From Chromobotia macracanthus (taxonomy: Eukaryota; Chordata; Actinopteri; Cypriniformes; Botiidae), in NCBI GenBank assembly GCA_036877525.1, contig JAZGTH010000034.1, positions 2,976,001-3,040,000 of the forward strand: a stretch of DNA of 64,000 nt, given 5' to 3'. Positions 51,159 to 63,944 of this stretch are shown here, one piece after another (position 1 is the stretch's first letter; each line of letters begins with the position of its first letter). The notes below the pieces were generated by a model that worked only from the letters and a program-made list of their open reading frames with translations, searched no databases and had not been told where the DNA came from. The position numbers were made by a program, and so were the translations under genes.

Positions 51159-51516
51159 ATGCTTTGCCGTTCCTCATCGCTCATTACACTGACAGCTAAC
51201 TGTGACAGAGCTCTAGCCATGATGAGTGGCAGACAGGAGACTGCTGGAGACTATCGCCTATGCCCCAGAGAGCCACCAGACACAGTTTTCTATCAAACGG
51301 CCCAGAAGGAAGCCGAGTGTGTCAACACAGCGCCGCACACCTCACTCATCCTAGCACTAATAGATGAAGATGCTGCAGCTGTCCTCAGAGAGGGAGAAAG
51401 TGGAAAACTCGTAGCGAACATTAAACTCCGTTTCCCAGCAGGCCTGGTTTTTCTGCTCCAAAACAGCAACAAGGAAGACAACAACACAAATCATTACTGA
51501 CAGATAAGGTACCCAG
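51159..51516 (+). other. exon-like block with strong splice signals, unrecognised
   Basis: The segment is preceded by pyrimidine-rich CTATTTTCATTCTGCAG and ends ACCCAG|GTGAGTT, nearly ideal acceptor and donor sites 358 nt apart on the plus strand. GC content is clearly higher than its flanks. A frame starting at ATG 51159 runs 113 codons to TGA at 51498-51500, before the donor. If it is an exon, the in-frame stop suggests a non-coding RNA or an upstream exon in another frame. I recognise no domain. It could also be a conserved non-coding element that mimics an exon by chance. Confidence 0.35.
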
Positions 51517-54500
51517 GTGAGTTCTAATAAGAATCACCCACTTGATGGTAATCTCCACAGTCGCCTGAAATGACTTTAGGGTTATTTACAGCATCTGAAT
51601 GGTTTTAGGCATGAGATGACACAGTTTCCTCAATGAAGGTAAGTAATTCTGAGGAGAATTCCAGTTAGAGCTTGTACAACATTTATCTGTACTACTTGTC
51701 TGATGAAACCGATAAGACGTTTGACAAATAGACTAAGACTCACATTCCAGGTGATGTCATTGGTTGTTTGGCTGTGTTAATGATACTTCTGTGAACACAG
51801 ATTAGTGGGAAGTCTGAGTAATTTCCTTAAGATGGTTGTATCAAACAGCTCTATCAAAAGTGATTCAGTGTTCCTTTATGTCCTCACATGGTCCCTTATA
51901 TTCCTTATATTGTGTCTTACAATATGCTTTAAAATGTAGGCACATATTACAGCTTATGTTTTTTTAATTAGGTTTTATTAATCAGCAATTAATTATGAAT
52001 ATAATTTCACGTGTCCCAGGTCAGTTAAAACCTTGACACAGGTAAATTGCACTTTAATTTGCATATACAATAAACAATAATTATTGTATCACAAAATAGA
52101 TTGTTTTAACAAACGGTTATTTATAAGCAATTCTGCTTTTTATGTGTGTTGATAAAACTGCCATACAATCAAGTTATTTAAATTTAATTTGTACAATTTC
52201 TAATTAATTGTCTGTTAGCAATATACTCCAAAATGCTCTTAGCATTAGCTTATTCGTCAGATAATGGCTTGTGTTCGAAAGAGATGGTCCTCAGTTCAAT
52301 GAGTCAGTGAGTTGCTGAACAATTCAGTCAGATAAAGCAAATGTTCGAATTGGTTTTGTAAACTAGATCAAGTGATGCATCAAGATCTGACTCACAAGAT
52401 TAATTTGATTATGAACCGGACATTGCTACTTCAGATGGATGGGGAATAAAAAATTCAATACAGTGTCAAGTAACTCCGGCATTACCAGTAAGAACCAAAA
52501 TGGAATTTTCTGACAATGCTTTGGCATCTTTGGATTGGCTTTCCTTGTGTAACTTAATTAGTGACCCAGGCCAAGCTGAATGAAGCAGATCTCTGGGACT
52601 TTCTGAGCGGAGGTGTGAAAATCTGGGTCAGTGGGGCTAGGAGAACATTGTGGTTTTCATGCCAGGGGTCTAGGCCTTCTCTCACCCTATCAACCATTGA
52701 CAGACTCCATGATAAGACAGGGACAATCCTTCTCCCTGGTTACTGCAGCTGGGCAGCTCATTTAGCATTCCCATCAATTCTCTCTAATCCTGGTATTTAA
52801 CTGTGTCCCCTGCCCTACCAAAACAGAGACCAGTCACATTCCTACACTGGCAGACTAGGGCACTATATTTAAACACTGAGCAACTCCCACAATGGCATAG
52901 CAACAGTTTTTGCACTGGCAGCACCATGGGCCAAACTCCTCCTTGCTAGAGGGGCCGTACGTGCAAAGGAATGGTGTTAATTACATCTGTCACTTGTTCT
53001 TTTTCAAGCCACCTCTTATTCTTTCTCTCCTAACACCATTCACAGTTTATCTTTCCACTTTTAGTTTCCTACCTAAACCGAGTTCTGCTCTTTTCCATGC
53101 AATTATAATAAATGGCAAATGGAGCTTTCGAGAGCTTAAAGAACAAAAGTATCATAACCTAAGAATTACTCTTATTAGCTGCCCTTCTGCTTCAATCACA
53201 GTGCACCTTGTTTTCAGAAAATATCATTGCATGTACCACAGGTTGCAACCTGAAAGAGATCCATCAGACGCACCAGCCGAATCCATATGTTTTAACAACA
53301 AGGGTCATTTCTGACACACAATTACTAGCTGTGCCGTAGACATGAAGTAATTAACCGCAATGCAGCATTGCCACATTCATTCCAAATGGTTCCCCATCAC
53401 TGGAGAGCCATTTTCTCACATTCCCAAGGTCAGATAGATGAGATGGCCCACCGTGCTGCAGGAACCTGACAACAGGGTGCTGCAATTACCACTGTCCTTG
53501 ATATTTAATGTGGAATGAGTGTGGTAACCTTTAGTGTTTGCTTGTGAGACCCCCCTTCTCGCCCACTTCCCCCTTCTCTTGCTCTCTCTCCTCCGTGGGG
53601 TGGTTAAAAAACAGAAGGATCACTTTGGAAAGACATGTGAAGTGTGTTTGCGTGCTAGGCAGTGCCGTGGGAGCAGGGAAGCGTGCGTGAATGCACACAC
53701 ATACACTCACAGACACTGCCAAATGGATGCATGTCAATGTTGTTTGGGTTGACAAGGGACTCGCTTGTGGGCCAGAGGGTATGAAGAAGTGCAAAAGTAA
53801 AAATAGTTACTGTGCTCTGCTAACTCTGCACCAGCGAAGCAAAGAATTTGACACTTTCTATATCAAATGGGGAGAACATCTTTAGCTCACTCAGCTAGAG
53901 TTCAGAGTATATAGTCATGGCCTCAAGTAAAATTGCTCTAACAAAGTGCCGTATTGCCATGAAAAATACACTATGGTATTACATTAGTATAATTTTGTCA
54001 TTGGTAAAATCAACAAGCTGCTGTACTGCCTTACAATTTTGCACTTGCAGTTACCTTAGATTTCTAGTTTCTGCATAAATTATTAATGTTGGCCATGACA
54101 TTGTGTTTCTGTCAGCTAACACATTTAAATTCATGTAGTTACCTACATCATTTTGGCATTTTACACACATCTGCATAAAATAATATACATAATGTAGGGG
54201 CATTTTTTAAAACTGATTATAACACAGCTACCAACTAATTAACGTACATGAACCCAATCAGGAATAATTGCGTTGGCTGCCAAAATAACGATGGCAAACA
54301 AAAATTCACTCAGTCCTTATGTGAAAGAAAAAAATCTCTACAATGGAGATCTATAACCTTTATAGTTAAAAACTGACAAACAAAAGCTTGTAAACTCTCG
54401 TCCATCCTCACTATTCTCAGTCAATGTTCAGGCAATACTCTGTTATGTACAGATGGAAAATGCAATGTAAGTATTACGGAAAATGATCTCTGAAAGGTTG

Positions 54501-57500
54501 AGCCTCTACAACACTGGAGTGTAAATTGGAGCCATGCCACCGTATACAGCATGTTTGACAGCTGAAAGATCCATCCCTCACTCTTGTACATCTCTGGAGT
54601 GCCCTGCGCAAGACAGATAAGAAAAATTCCACAATCCTGCAGTGAAATAAGAAGTGGGTTATGTAACAGTGGCTTACCTTCTCTCATCACCATATGTTAT
54701 CTCTGTTTACTTTAGCACGTTTTCTCTGCATTCATGGACATGGAGTAGATACACATTGATGGATCCATGTTTTCTGACATTCCAGAGTGTCGTTTTCTTT
54801 ATGGTTCAATGTGAACATATAGCCATGTGATTAATAACACCAGAAATGTATGTCTTACCTCTCTCACGCCATGTGTCAGTCAGGTAACCATCACAAGGTC
54901 TCTGAAAAGGCCTTGATTTGAGGATCAGATTACATTTCCAAAAACTGTAAGATTTCCATGTCAAATCATTAACAAAAAACAGTTTCCATGTCAGTTTTTG
55001 CTGTGTGTAATAACAAAACAAATGTGATTAAAAAAGACCGTAGCAAAACAAAACAGTAATCATGATGTAACACGCTAACAAGAGATGTGCAAGACACCCA
55101 TTGTAGTAATTCAAAAGAAATCCGACTTGTTATTTATTTGAGTTTATCTCTTCCACTCTCTGCATTTGGTGTAAATGTTGAATTCTAATTTTTGAACAAT
55201 GATTGAGGTCACCAGCATTGTTTATGCTCTATCAACATCTTCAGCCATTGTCCATTGACGTCCTGGAACTAGAATGGGGCTTTTGATTCTCTGCAATAAA
55301 CTGCAAAACTCTGCAAAAATGTTTTTCTTGAAAAGTTACTTGAATTTTCAGCATCTAAGAGAGTGTAACATGGAAAGACATGACAACTTGGCTGTTTGGC
55401 AGTAGACATGTCAAATATTACACTGAAATCTCTATATAAACATTTCACACATTCAACAAGAGTTGCCTATTTCCAGTGACGACAATAATCACTGGTGATG
55501 CAACAAAGTTGAACAGTGTTTAGGTTTATGCAAATGAGCAGCACTGTGATCCATTGGCTATCAATGGTAGTAATGACGGTTATTGGCTGTGTTGTGTATA
55601 CAGTTGTATACAGCAGTTGAGTAGGAATGCATACTGGTGACCAGTCCAGAGACTCTAATCTTCACTTTTTTCAAAGCATATGTGATTTATGTATGTTTCA
55701 ATCTATGAAAACTTGGCCAATCTTAGCAGCCAGATTATTGACCTAAAAGGGGATTCTATGAAATGAGAAACTAGTGTTTAGAAAAAGAATGTGTAGTCTG
55801 TCAGTATCCACACAGAGCCCTGCTACTACAAGAAGACCAGCTCAGACCTGCTTTTGGAATATTACAACAAACGTACTGTTGTGCTCAATGTAATGTCAGG
55901 TTGCGTGTCTGTCAGCTGATTTTCAATTTATGGTATTTGGGATCAGAAATACCTCAACTGCCACCATTTCCTGATATGCAGGCACCCTGCAACGCATCTT
56001 GCCTATCTAAGCTATTTTCGGGAATATCCATGATATGAGAGTGTCAAGCTAAATCAAGTCATCTAAAGAGAGGAATAGACTGGTGGTATTTTGTACATTT
56101 AGCCTTATCATGGGCTTTTAGTGATTCTTGCTGTAGGCACCCACCATGCATGTTCATAAGTTGGGGATCTTAGCCGAGCTTTGATTAAAGATCATTAGCA
56201 ACAGGTCATGACTGATGCTACAACAGTCCCCCTGCTCCAGAGGTGCTACAGAGATACGTTTTTTCTTTATCCGTTTTTCTCCCCATCTCTGATAAAAAGA
56301 CATATAGTATCATATCAGATAGTGAGAGGTACAGAGGAAAGATAAGGTGATTGCTGGTTGCCACTTCACTCAACTGCTTTTTCATTTTTACTGTCGCAGG
56401 GGGACAAAAAAAGGAAAACATTGTCTTGTGAATGACTTCTCTGAAGGAGCCGGAAAAGACGGAAGTGTGGGTGAGATTCACTGGCAGATATTTCAGAACA
56501 AATCACCTGCACAGAAAGTGTCTCACTCCTTAATGGAAATCCATATTCATCTTAGTCTCCATTTATCCCACGAGGCCGCAGATCCGGCTGATTTCATATC
56601 GCATTCACATCCTTCCTCTCTCTAAGCCTGTTCGAGTCTGTTTCCAGGATGGAAATCTGCAAGGATGCTGCTGCATCATATTGCATCGCCATGGAAACAT
56701 CATGAGGCACATTATGTGGTTATTAATGACGAGGCATGAAGTACCCGTATGAATATGTAGATAAGCTTGGTGCATATGGTTTTCATATAAACTGGATTGA
56801 TCCCAATCTCCTATGACTGGTTTGACTGATGGTGCCATCAGTGTTATTTAATATGCCTGAAGTCTGTTCCTCTCTGTAATAACGTTTGAGCATTTACAAA
56901 GTCATCTGCTTTGACTCTAATTATTAGTAGGCAACCCATGTTTCTCCAGTGACATTCATTGAAACGACTCCTTTGTGCTGAAAACGAAAAACAAGCACAA
57001 ACAAAAATGCCCTACTTTCTGCTGGAGGTTTGCAAGTGTTTTCTTGCTTCTGTTGTCCTTTTTTAAAGGGCACCTTTACTGGTGATGTAGCGAGAGAATA
57101 TAGGGAAACACACATGCAATGGTATATGCGATAGGAGATGTGAATTATTACAGTGCGAAAGATCGTATTTATTAAATCCCTTGGGCCAGGGCTGGACCCT
57201 TGCCAACTGTTGCTGTTCACTTCCTATCACCCGTAACAAGTCCGCTGCGGATAAATAAGACTGTGAGATGTTTGTAAAGATAAAACCAGATTGCATATTA
57301 AGAGAGCATGAGGGACATGATATTAAAAACAGAAGCAATCGCTGTATCATCTAAAACATAAGGAACTTCCCCCACTCACTTGTAGTGTATTATAGTGTGC
57401 ATACTCATTTGGAATTGTTGTATAACATCACCTTTGCTTTTAAAGGGGAAATTACTTATGTGTCTCTTTGAAAGGCAACTTTGTTTGAAATTGCACAACC

Positions 57501-58936
57501 TTGCTTTGTAGACAATTAAACTTTGTTTCCAGGACATTCTTTTAGTCTGCATTGGTCAAAAACAGATAATCCAGCTTTCAAGTCATGACATTTGTAAGAG
57601 ATTTAAATTGAGCAATATTTAAATTTAGCGATGCATTTAACCTACAGTTAAAGTTCTCTGCCCCGGTGGCACCAAATGGAACAACAACAAAAATGGCTTC
57701 ATGCCATTGGATTAACCAATGTTGCTGTGTCAAGCTGGTTGCGATTCTCAAACAAATACAGCAATGTTTTATTAGCACTTAATTTAATGGCTTTCAAATT
57801 AATAAATATAAGTATGTATTAAAGTTTGGCGCCTAACAGACATCCTCTTTTTTGTGCTGGAAGTTAATTATATAGCCATCAGATTTAGAAGATATCAGCT
57901 TTTTATATATCCAATGTAGTTTGCTTTTTTGTGTTTTGACAGTAACTACTGTAACTACTTTTTCTATTTTGTTTCATAAGCACCACATATGGTTTAATAG
58001 TCATAGAGTTTAAAGGCTTTCCAGACATTGTTGGAAGACAGAACTGCAGTTTTTGCTGTCTTGTGCCAAGCCGGTAATGAGGATCATCTCCATGCAGTCG
58101 CGGCGTGGGCCGTGTATCAGCTGAGAATCATATTTGTTCAGGGTTTTTATATGTTTTGGTAAATAAAATGCAAAAGGGTCTGAGCAATGCTTGCAGCAAG
58201 GAGCATCAATTTGCCATTATCTCTAAACATGCCTGAGTGAAGCAAAGAGCGCTCCCTGAAAACTGGCCTGTGAAGTATCAACGGTTGTTAGAGATCAGTC
58301 ACAGATGATCTGCTCTCTGAAATGTCCCCTTTTTTGCTTTGTCTTCATTCTACTTATCTTTTATGTGGCTTGTGATGTTACAGTGACTTCACACATTCAG
58401 TATTCTGAGGAATTGCGACCAATCTCAGTTCTCAGGAAGTCAAGCTATGTCTGTAAAAAGCATGACTGACAAATGACTCATGGAGTAATTTGGAGCCCCA
58501 TTCATCTAAGTTATACAGTGTTTGTAAGCCTTTATTTGCTCAAAGCATGCTTTCACAATTTGGATCTTTGCCAAAGCTTTTAAAGTTAACTTGCATAATA
58601 CAGTTTCCAACTGCAAAAACTGTTTCTGTACTGGTCCCCAGTGCATCAGCACCATGATTTTCACATGGAGAACATCCAGGTTGCTGAAAGTTTTTTTTCC
58701 AAACATTAGATTTCCACGAAAAAAATGCATGATCATTAACATTTGTCATTACCAAGTAGAAACATAAGACACAAATTAGCCAAGTGGCTGAAACTGAAAA
58801 CCCCATAGGTGTGAAATAGAAATATGAACATTTGACAATCCCTTTGCCCTCCATCTGAAAGGAGGAACCCCAGCCATACGTAGGGACAAGAATACCTTAG
58901 AGGCCATAATCCTTTGACTTGTGTCAGTTAATAATT

Positions 58937-59065
58937 ACCTAGCAACGCCCTTGCACCCACCCACAAGATCCTACCAATCACATAGCAACATGATGTAAAC
59001 AATTCAAACTCCATAGTAACAGCATAGCAACACCCTGGCAACTACCCACAACACCTACTGCAGCA
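58937..59065 (+). repeat. CCTAGCAAC ladder repeat, longest copy
   Basis: CCTAGCAACGCCCTTGCACC, CACCCACAAGATCCTACCAA, TCACATAGCAACATGATG, CATAGCAACACCCTGGCAAC and TACCCACAACACCTACTGCA are about six successive units, the best-preserved example of the family here. Confidence 0.75.
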
Positions 59066-60201
59066 TCATGGAAGTTACTTTTGAATGAGCAGAGTGAGCA
59101 CCACACACACTTTCTTAAGAAAATGTAAATATCTTGTTTCTTTCTAGTGTCAGTGATGTGTTTCTCAATATGTGGTTTCCTACTAGATACTGAACAATTT
59201 TTACAGCTGTAGACACACTTGGTTGGTAAGGAAGATAAGGTAAAATGCGACTCTTGGGATATTTGTCATTCTCAGTTTAGAAGTATGCAGCTTACTCACT
59301 TCAGCCAAGTCCTAAACTTGAGTGGTCGCACCACCATGGCGATTATCTTAGGAACAGCTGAGAGTGTTATTCTTTTTTAGGGTTTGTGAAAAAGTACATT
59401 ACTGCTGTCCTTGTGGGGGGTCTAATTCTTCTCAGGTTTGTTGTTAACAGCCCTTCTCAAGAGACTTACGCTTGTAGTCAGTGAGCTAAAACTGTCTACA
59501 AAGCTCTCTCTCATGCTAACACTCTTTCCCTCTCTCTGTCACACACCAAAAAGTTTCACAAGACACTGTCATCTGATGTTTTTGTCTTCTACAAAACATT
59601 TCTTGGTGTTATTTTGTTAGAACCCAAAGAAAACCCACCATCAAATATGACTTTCACACTTTAGAACTTTAGAAGGCTTCATTCAGGATAATCAGTATTG
59701 GGACCAACTTACGAATGTATTGATGCTAATAACTTGACAGAATGTGACAGAACATAGGCCTTGCCAGTAACAAACTACTTTTTCCATTAAGCACCAGAGT
59801 GACAAAATAAAAACGTCACTTTTTTTAATGAATAGCTTTTCTTATATTGTATTGAACAAAAAAAAAAGCATCAGATCAATACTGCTCTGATTGCAGAGGA
59901 ATGAAATGTGAAAGTTGTGCTTTTGCTTGCGGTAAACAATCCCAGTTTACCATGTAGTGATTTTGTGTGGTAGTACAAAAGGATATTAGCAATTATAAAC
60001 ACTGCTGTTCTTCTGACTGATGTACATGCAAGTATGATTTCATAAATACAGGAGACAGGAGTTGCTTTGGAGGGCCTTGTCTATTTTCTTTCATCTGTCA
60101 TGTCACCAGATTTTGATGTCCTGTGGCCAGGAGAGCTCATTGGCTAAATAACATTAATGTTTGTCTGTCAGAATGGCTGTGAAGCTTTCAATAAACACCC
60201 A

Positions 60202-60222
60202 ACACACACACACACACACACA
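60202..60222. repeat. (AC)n microsatellite, ~21 bp
   Basis: About ten uninterrupted CA units between CACCC and AGAGATG. Confidence 0.9.
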
Positions 60223-61712
60223 AGAGATGTATCATATGATTTATTGTTTGCTCAAGTAAGAAAGACACACAATGTCATCAGTTAATCCGGCTATTGTCTG
60301 TCCTTCTTAGTGTTTGTAGTGACATTTGGAAGAGACAGTTTTTTATCTTAAAGGGGGTGTGTGTTATTTTACAGATGTAAAAATACTACCTATGCAGGCA
60401 TAATACAAAGAGTCTGATATATGATTGTCAGTTGATATTTTCTTCTAAAAGTGTAAACACTGGGTCCTGCTATCAAAACTGTTCTGTTTGAGCCAGACAT
60501 ATAAACACGGTCTTAGCAAATGGCACAAGTTTGAGGTGAGACTATCCTTTGGTTTGACCAACAGAAGAAGGGGAGTGTCATTATTTTTAGAATGCTGTTT
60601 ATTGTTAGACTAAAATAATGTCCACATTTCTTTATTATGTTATTATTTTTGCATGAACATTAAAAATGCGCTCCAACAGTTTGGAGTCATCCTTATATTT
60701 GCATATACAAATATTCTTTTAATGTTCTTTATTACTGCGCACTTAATATAGTTTTGTAGTAAACATTAGGAAAGTTGGAGAACCATGTGTGCTGGTCTTT
60801 AAATAGCTGCTAGTACTACAAAAGAGAGAGAGACTCTATAAGCTTAGTGCTTGTTCGCTGTGCTCAGAGTTTCCTGTTTGCAGTCAATAAACAGGATACT
60901 GCTGTGTCATAACAGACGTTGCAGCTATTCACAGGATACACATGCTAGTGTGTTTAATAAACATGCATTAATACAATCTCTACATATTTACTACTATTGT
61001 TCTAACATTTCTTGGCCCCAAATACTGCTTTCCTGTAAGGATATACAGATATTAAATGTCATAACTGTTTGGAAATATACATAATTAAGAAGATCTATTA
61101 ATAAACAACATGAAAAATCTTCTCATGAAAAAAATCAATGTTTGCATGTGTGTTTGCAACTTCTAAATTAAATTTCACATAAAAGTTAATACAATAAATG
61201 CACTGTAATCTTGTTTTGATTTTCTGTAACCCATGAAAAGTTAAGACTGACTACATGACCTCAGTTTCCTCTCCCACATTTTTGGTATCCCTTTGTGAGA
61301 GCCTCCTGTGCCCCTCCCCCAAACCGAGACCCCTCTCTTCTGTCAGAGGTTCAGCCCACATCCTTCCTCTTTACTACGATGTTTCCCATCCTCCTTGTGT
61401 ATCCTGCCTCCTGCATGCCTCTTAACTCTGGAGACAAACTTGCTCAATCTCCCATCCATGCTGCACACTGCAAGGAAGTTGTACCTTCTTGAAACAGCTT
61501 AGCTTCCTGCCTATTGCTAAGCTTGAGCTATTGACTTAAATCTCAGTTCCCTTGAATTAATGGTTAATGGTTTCCTTGAAGTGATAATGGTATTATGTAA
61601 TGGTATGAAACAAACATAGACATCCATTATCTCTTTATATAAATTTTACAGGAATACAAAATAAAAAATAATAATAATAAAAAATTCAAAAATGTCCAAT
61701 TTTTGAATCTTT

Positions 61713-61716
<4 letters not shown>

Positions 61717-61794
<78 letters not shown>
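61717..61794. repeat. (AT)n microsatellite, 78 bp
   Basis: 39 uninterrupted AT units between TTTTTGA and GGTCCAG; probably highly polymorphic and able to form cruciforms. Confidence 0.97.
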
Positions 61795-61796
<2 letters not shown>

Positions 61797-63823
61797 TCCA
61801 GTTCTGGCCAAGCTGTGGTTTAATTGGTCTAATTGGTTTCCCATTCGGACCAGCAGAAATCTGCAGAAGACCCCTCTAAAACCATTAAAAGAGATCATGT
61901 CAGCCAGCTTGGCCATGGTGATTTTATCTTTTTTTAGCAGGATAATCAGGATAATAACAAAAAAAGTTTATTGTATTTCCCCTTATTTAATGGTTTAATA
62001 GTGAGGCTTGTCCTAATAAGCACCACTAATAATAAATTAATATGAAACAATCCTTTTTCAACACTTTTAAAGTAAGGTAAGCCATAAGTTTTGGAATCTA
62101 ACAGATCATGAGAGATATATCATAGTTTTCAGTGTCACATGCCTCACATTTTTAAAATGTCAGATTTGGTCATGCTTTCCCGGTTCATAACTTCTGTGTC
62201 CTGTAAGAGATCATCTATACAGTGATAAGCACTGTGCCCACAGATTGTGCTTCCCCTTTGAGACCTGCCCACACATGTATTCTATCATAACCTTTGACCT
62301 CTCTAGACCTTACCAAACTATTTGTATTTTTTGCTAAGTCTGTATAGAGAGCATTTGCTCTTCCTGTGACACACACATACATGAGCACAAACCTACTGGT
62401 GTTTGTATGGCCTAAACTTTGTCATGTGACTGGCCCATTTCTGATCACGCTGAACAGAATCAAATTTACTGATGGTCATCAGTTGAGTCTGACTCATCTT
62501 TCTCACTTTCTCTCCCTCTCTCTCTTACAACATATCTAACATCTGCCCCTGATCACAGCGACAGAAGAGCTCTGGTGACTCTCTTATTTGTTAGTGCGGG
62601 CAATCATTTCAAATTGACTAGCTAATATGAGAACCACATTTTTGTTTGCATAACCAAACCTGATGTAGGTGCATGCATAATCAGCATGTGAGCAGAGCAT
62701 AGGGTTTCTGGTTGTAAAATAATAATCTTTTCATCTTCAGTCATTTTTATCTTTATTACAAAAATGTGTTTAAAGATAGGGTAGGCAATTTGGAAGGCTA
62801 GCAATAGCAAGTTAGCTTTGATCCAAGTGTAGGATCAAAAACAAAGCCATGCCTCCTACAAAATGCAAGAACACATAGATAATTTGACAGGCAATAGGAC
62901 ATCCTATCACTGTATTTGGACTGAATGCAATCATTGGATAATTGACTTTTTCTGAAAGGCAGGTTGCTTATTTCAGGCTTTTTCAGACTAGGTGTTTGTT
63001 TTTCTAGTGAGATCTGACAACAGTAAACATTTGTGTATTCTGTAATCAATACCGTTAAGAAAATCATAACTTTTTATTTACGGATGATTTTGTTGAAAAA
63101 ATTGTATTTCAAATCATGGATATAAATTAACCAAATGATGAAAAAGCACAGCCTTACGTTTATGTTTTATGCAAAAGAATTACGGTAAACAAGGCAAAAT
63201 TACAAGCTATCACAAATAATTCAGGGATTGGTTGAATTTGCATTCATTTTTGCTATTGCAGTATCCTGAAGGGACTAACAAACAAACATCCCCTGCTGCT
63301 GTCATAGTGCCGTTACCAGGATACCAAACAATATGCCATCGAAACTTGATTGATTGAACAGGAAATGATTTTGTTCTGTTTCATCTGTTTCCTTTAATGT
63401 GCAACCTGAAATGGCCCAGCAAAAAAAGCATGCACGCTGCATTAATGGAAATCATTGTGCGAGGTGTGAATCTGTATCAGAACAAACACTTTAGCGTTAG
63501 TGCTAATCACACAGACGAGGCCTCACACACAGCAGGGGCGGCCAAACTTTCTGACAGCGGACCACATACTAGATGAAAAATTGAGCCTTTGAGGAGACTG
63601 GCCTGTTTTGCCAACAAGCAAGCAATCCATCAATTAAAACTTGGTGAAACATCCTCCCTTATTCAATTTTGATTCATGTAGGAACAATTTTTGTGTAAGA
63701 TAAAATTTTGTTTTAGGAACTTCGATCCCAAAATGCATTTTGACACTTAAGCCATGCTTAAAAAATGTATGAACATTACCCTTGCATTCGACTATAAACG
63801 AATTATAAACGAATTATAAAAGC

Positions 63824-63826
<3 letters not shown>

Positions 63827-63887
<61 letters not shown>
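63827..63887. repeat. (CT)n microsatellite, ~61 bp
   Basis: About 30 TC units on the plus strand (GA on the minus), directly followed by a (TA)n tract. Confidence 0.97.
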
Positions 63888-63889
<2 letters not shown>

Positions 63890-63891
<2 letters not shown>

Positions 63892-63917
63892 ATATATATT
63901 TATATATATATATATAT
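63890..63917. repeat. (TA)n tract with one interruption
   Basis: CTATATATATTTATATATAT-type run continuing from the (CT)n, making a compound microsatellite. Confidence 0.9.
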
Positions 63918-63944
63918 GTGCTATACATATGTATGTATAGCACA
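63917..63944. repeat. 13-bp-arm palindrome
   Basis: TGTGCTATACATA (63917-63929), two-base spacer TG, then TATGTATAGCACA (63932-63944), exact complement. It abuts the compound microsatellite. Confidence 0.92.

Larger units (their letters stand above)
50346..58930. other. gene-free interval, 50.3-58.9 kb
   Basis: Apart from the exon-like block at 51159-51516, nothing coding is recognised. A 10-bp-arm hairpin lies at 50673-50700. Low-repeat, GC-balanced stretches at about 53330-53520 and 56180-56830 are candidate regulatory DNA. Frames of 100-134 codons (for example 52910-53314) lack domains and are treated as chance. Confidence 0.5.

Noticed and set aside
52910..53314. 134-codon plus-strand open frame
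   Set aside because: No domain, no splice signals that stand out, low-complexity codon content; within the range expected by chance in 64 kb of such sequence.
61686..61916. Minus-strand frame with a long YIYIYI run
   Set aside because: It is the translation of the (AT)n microsatellite.
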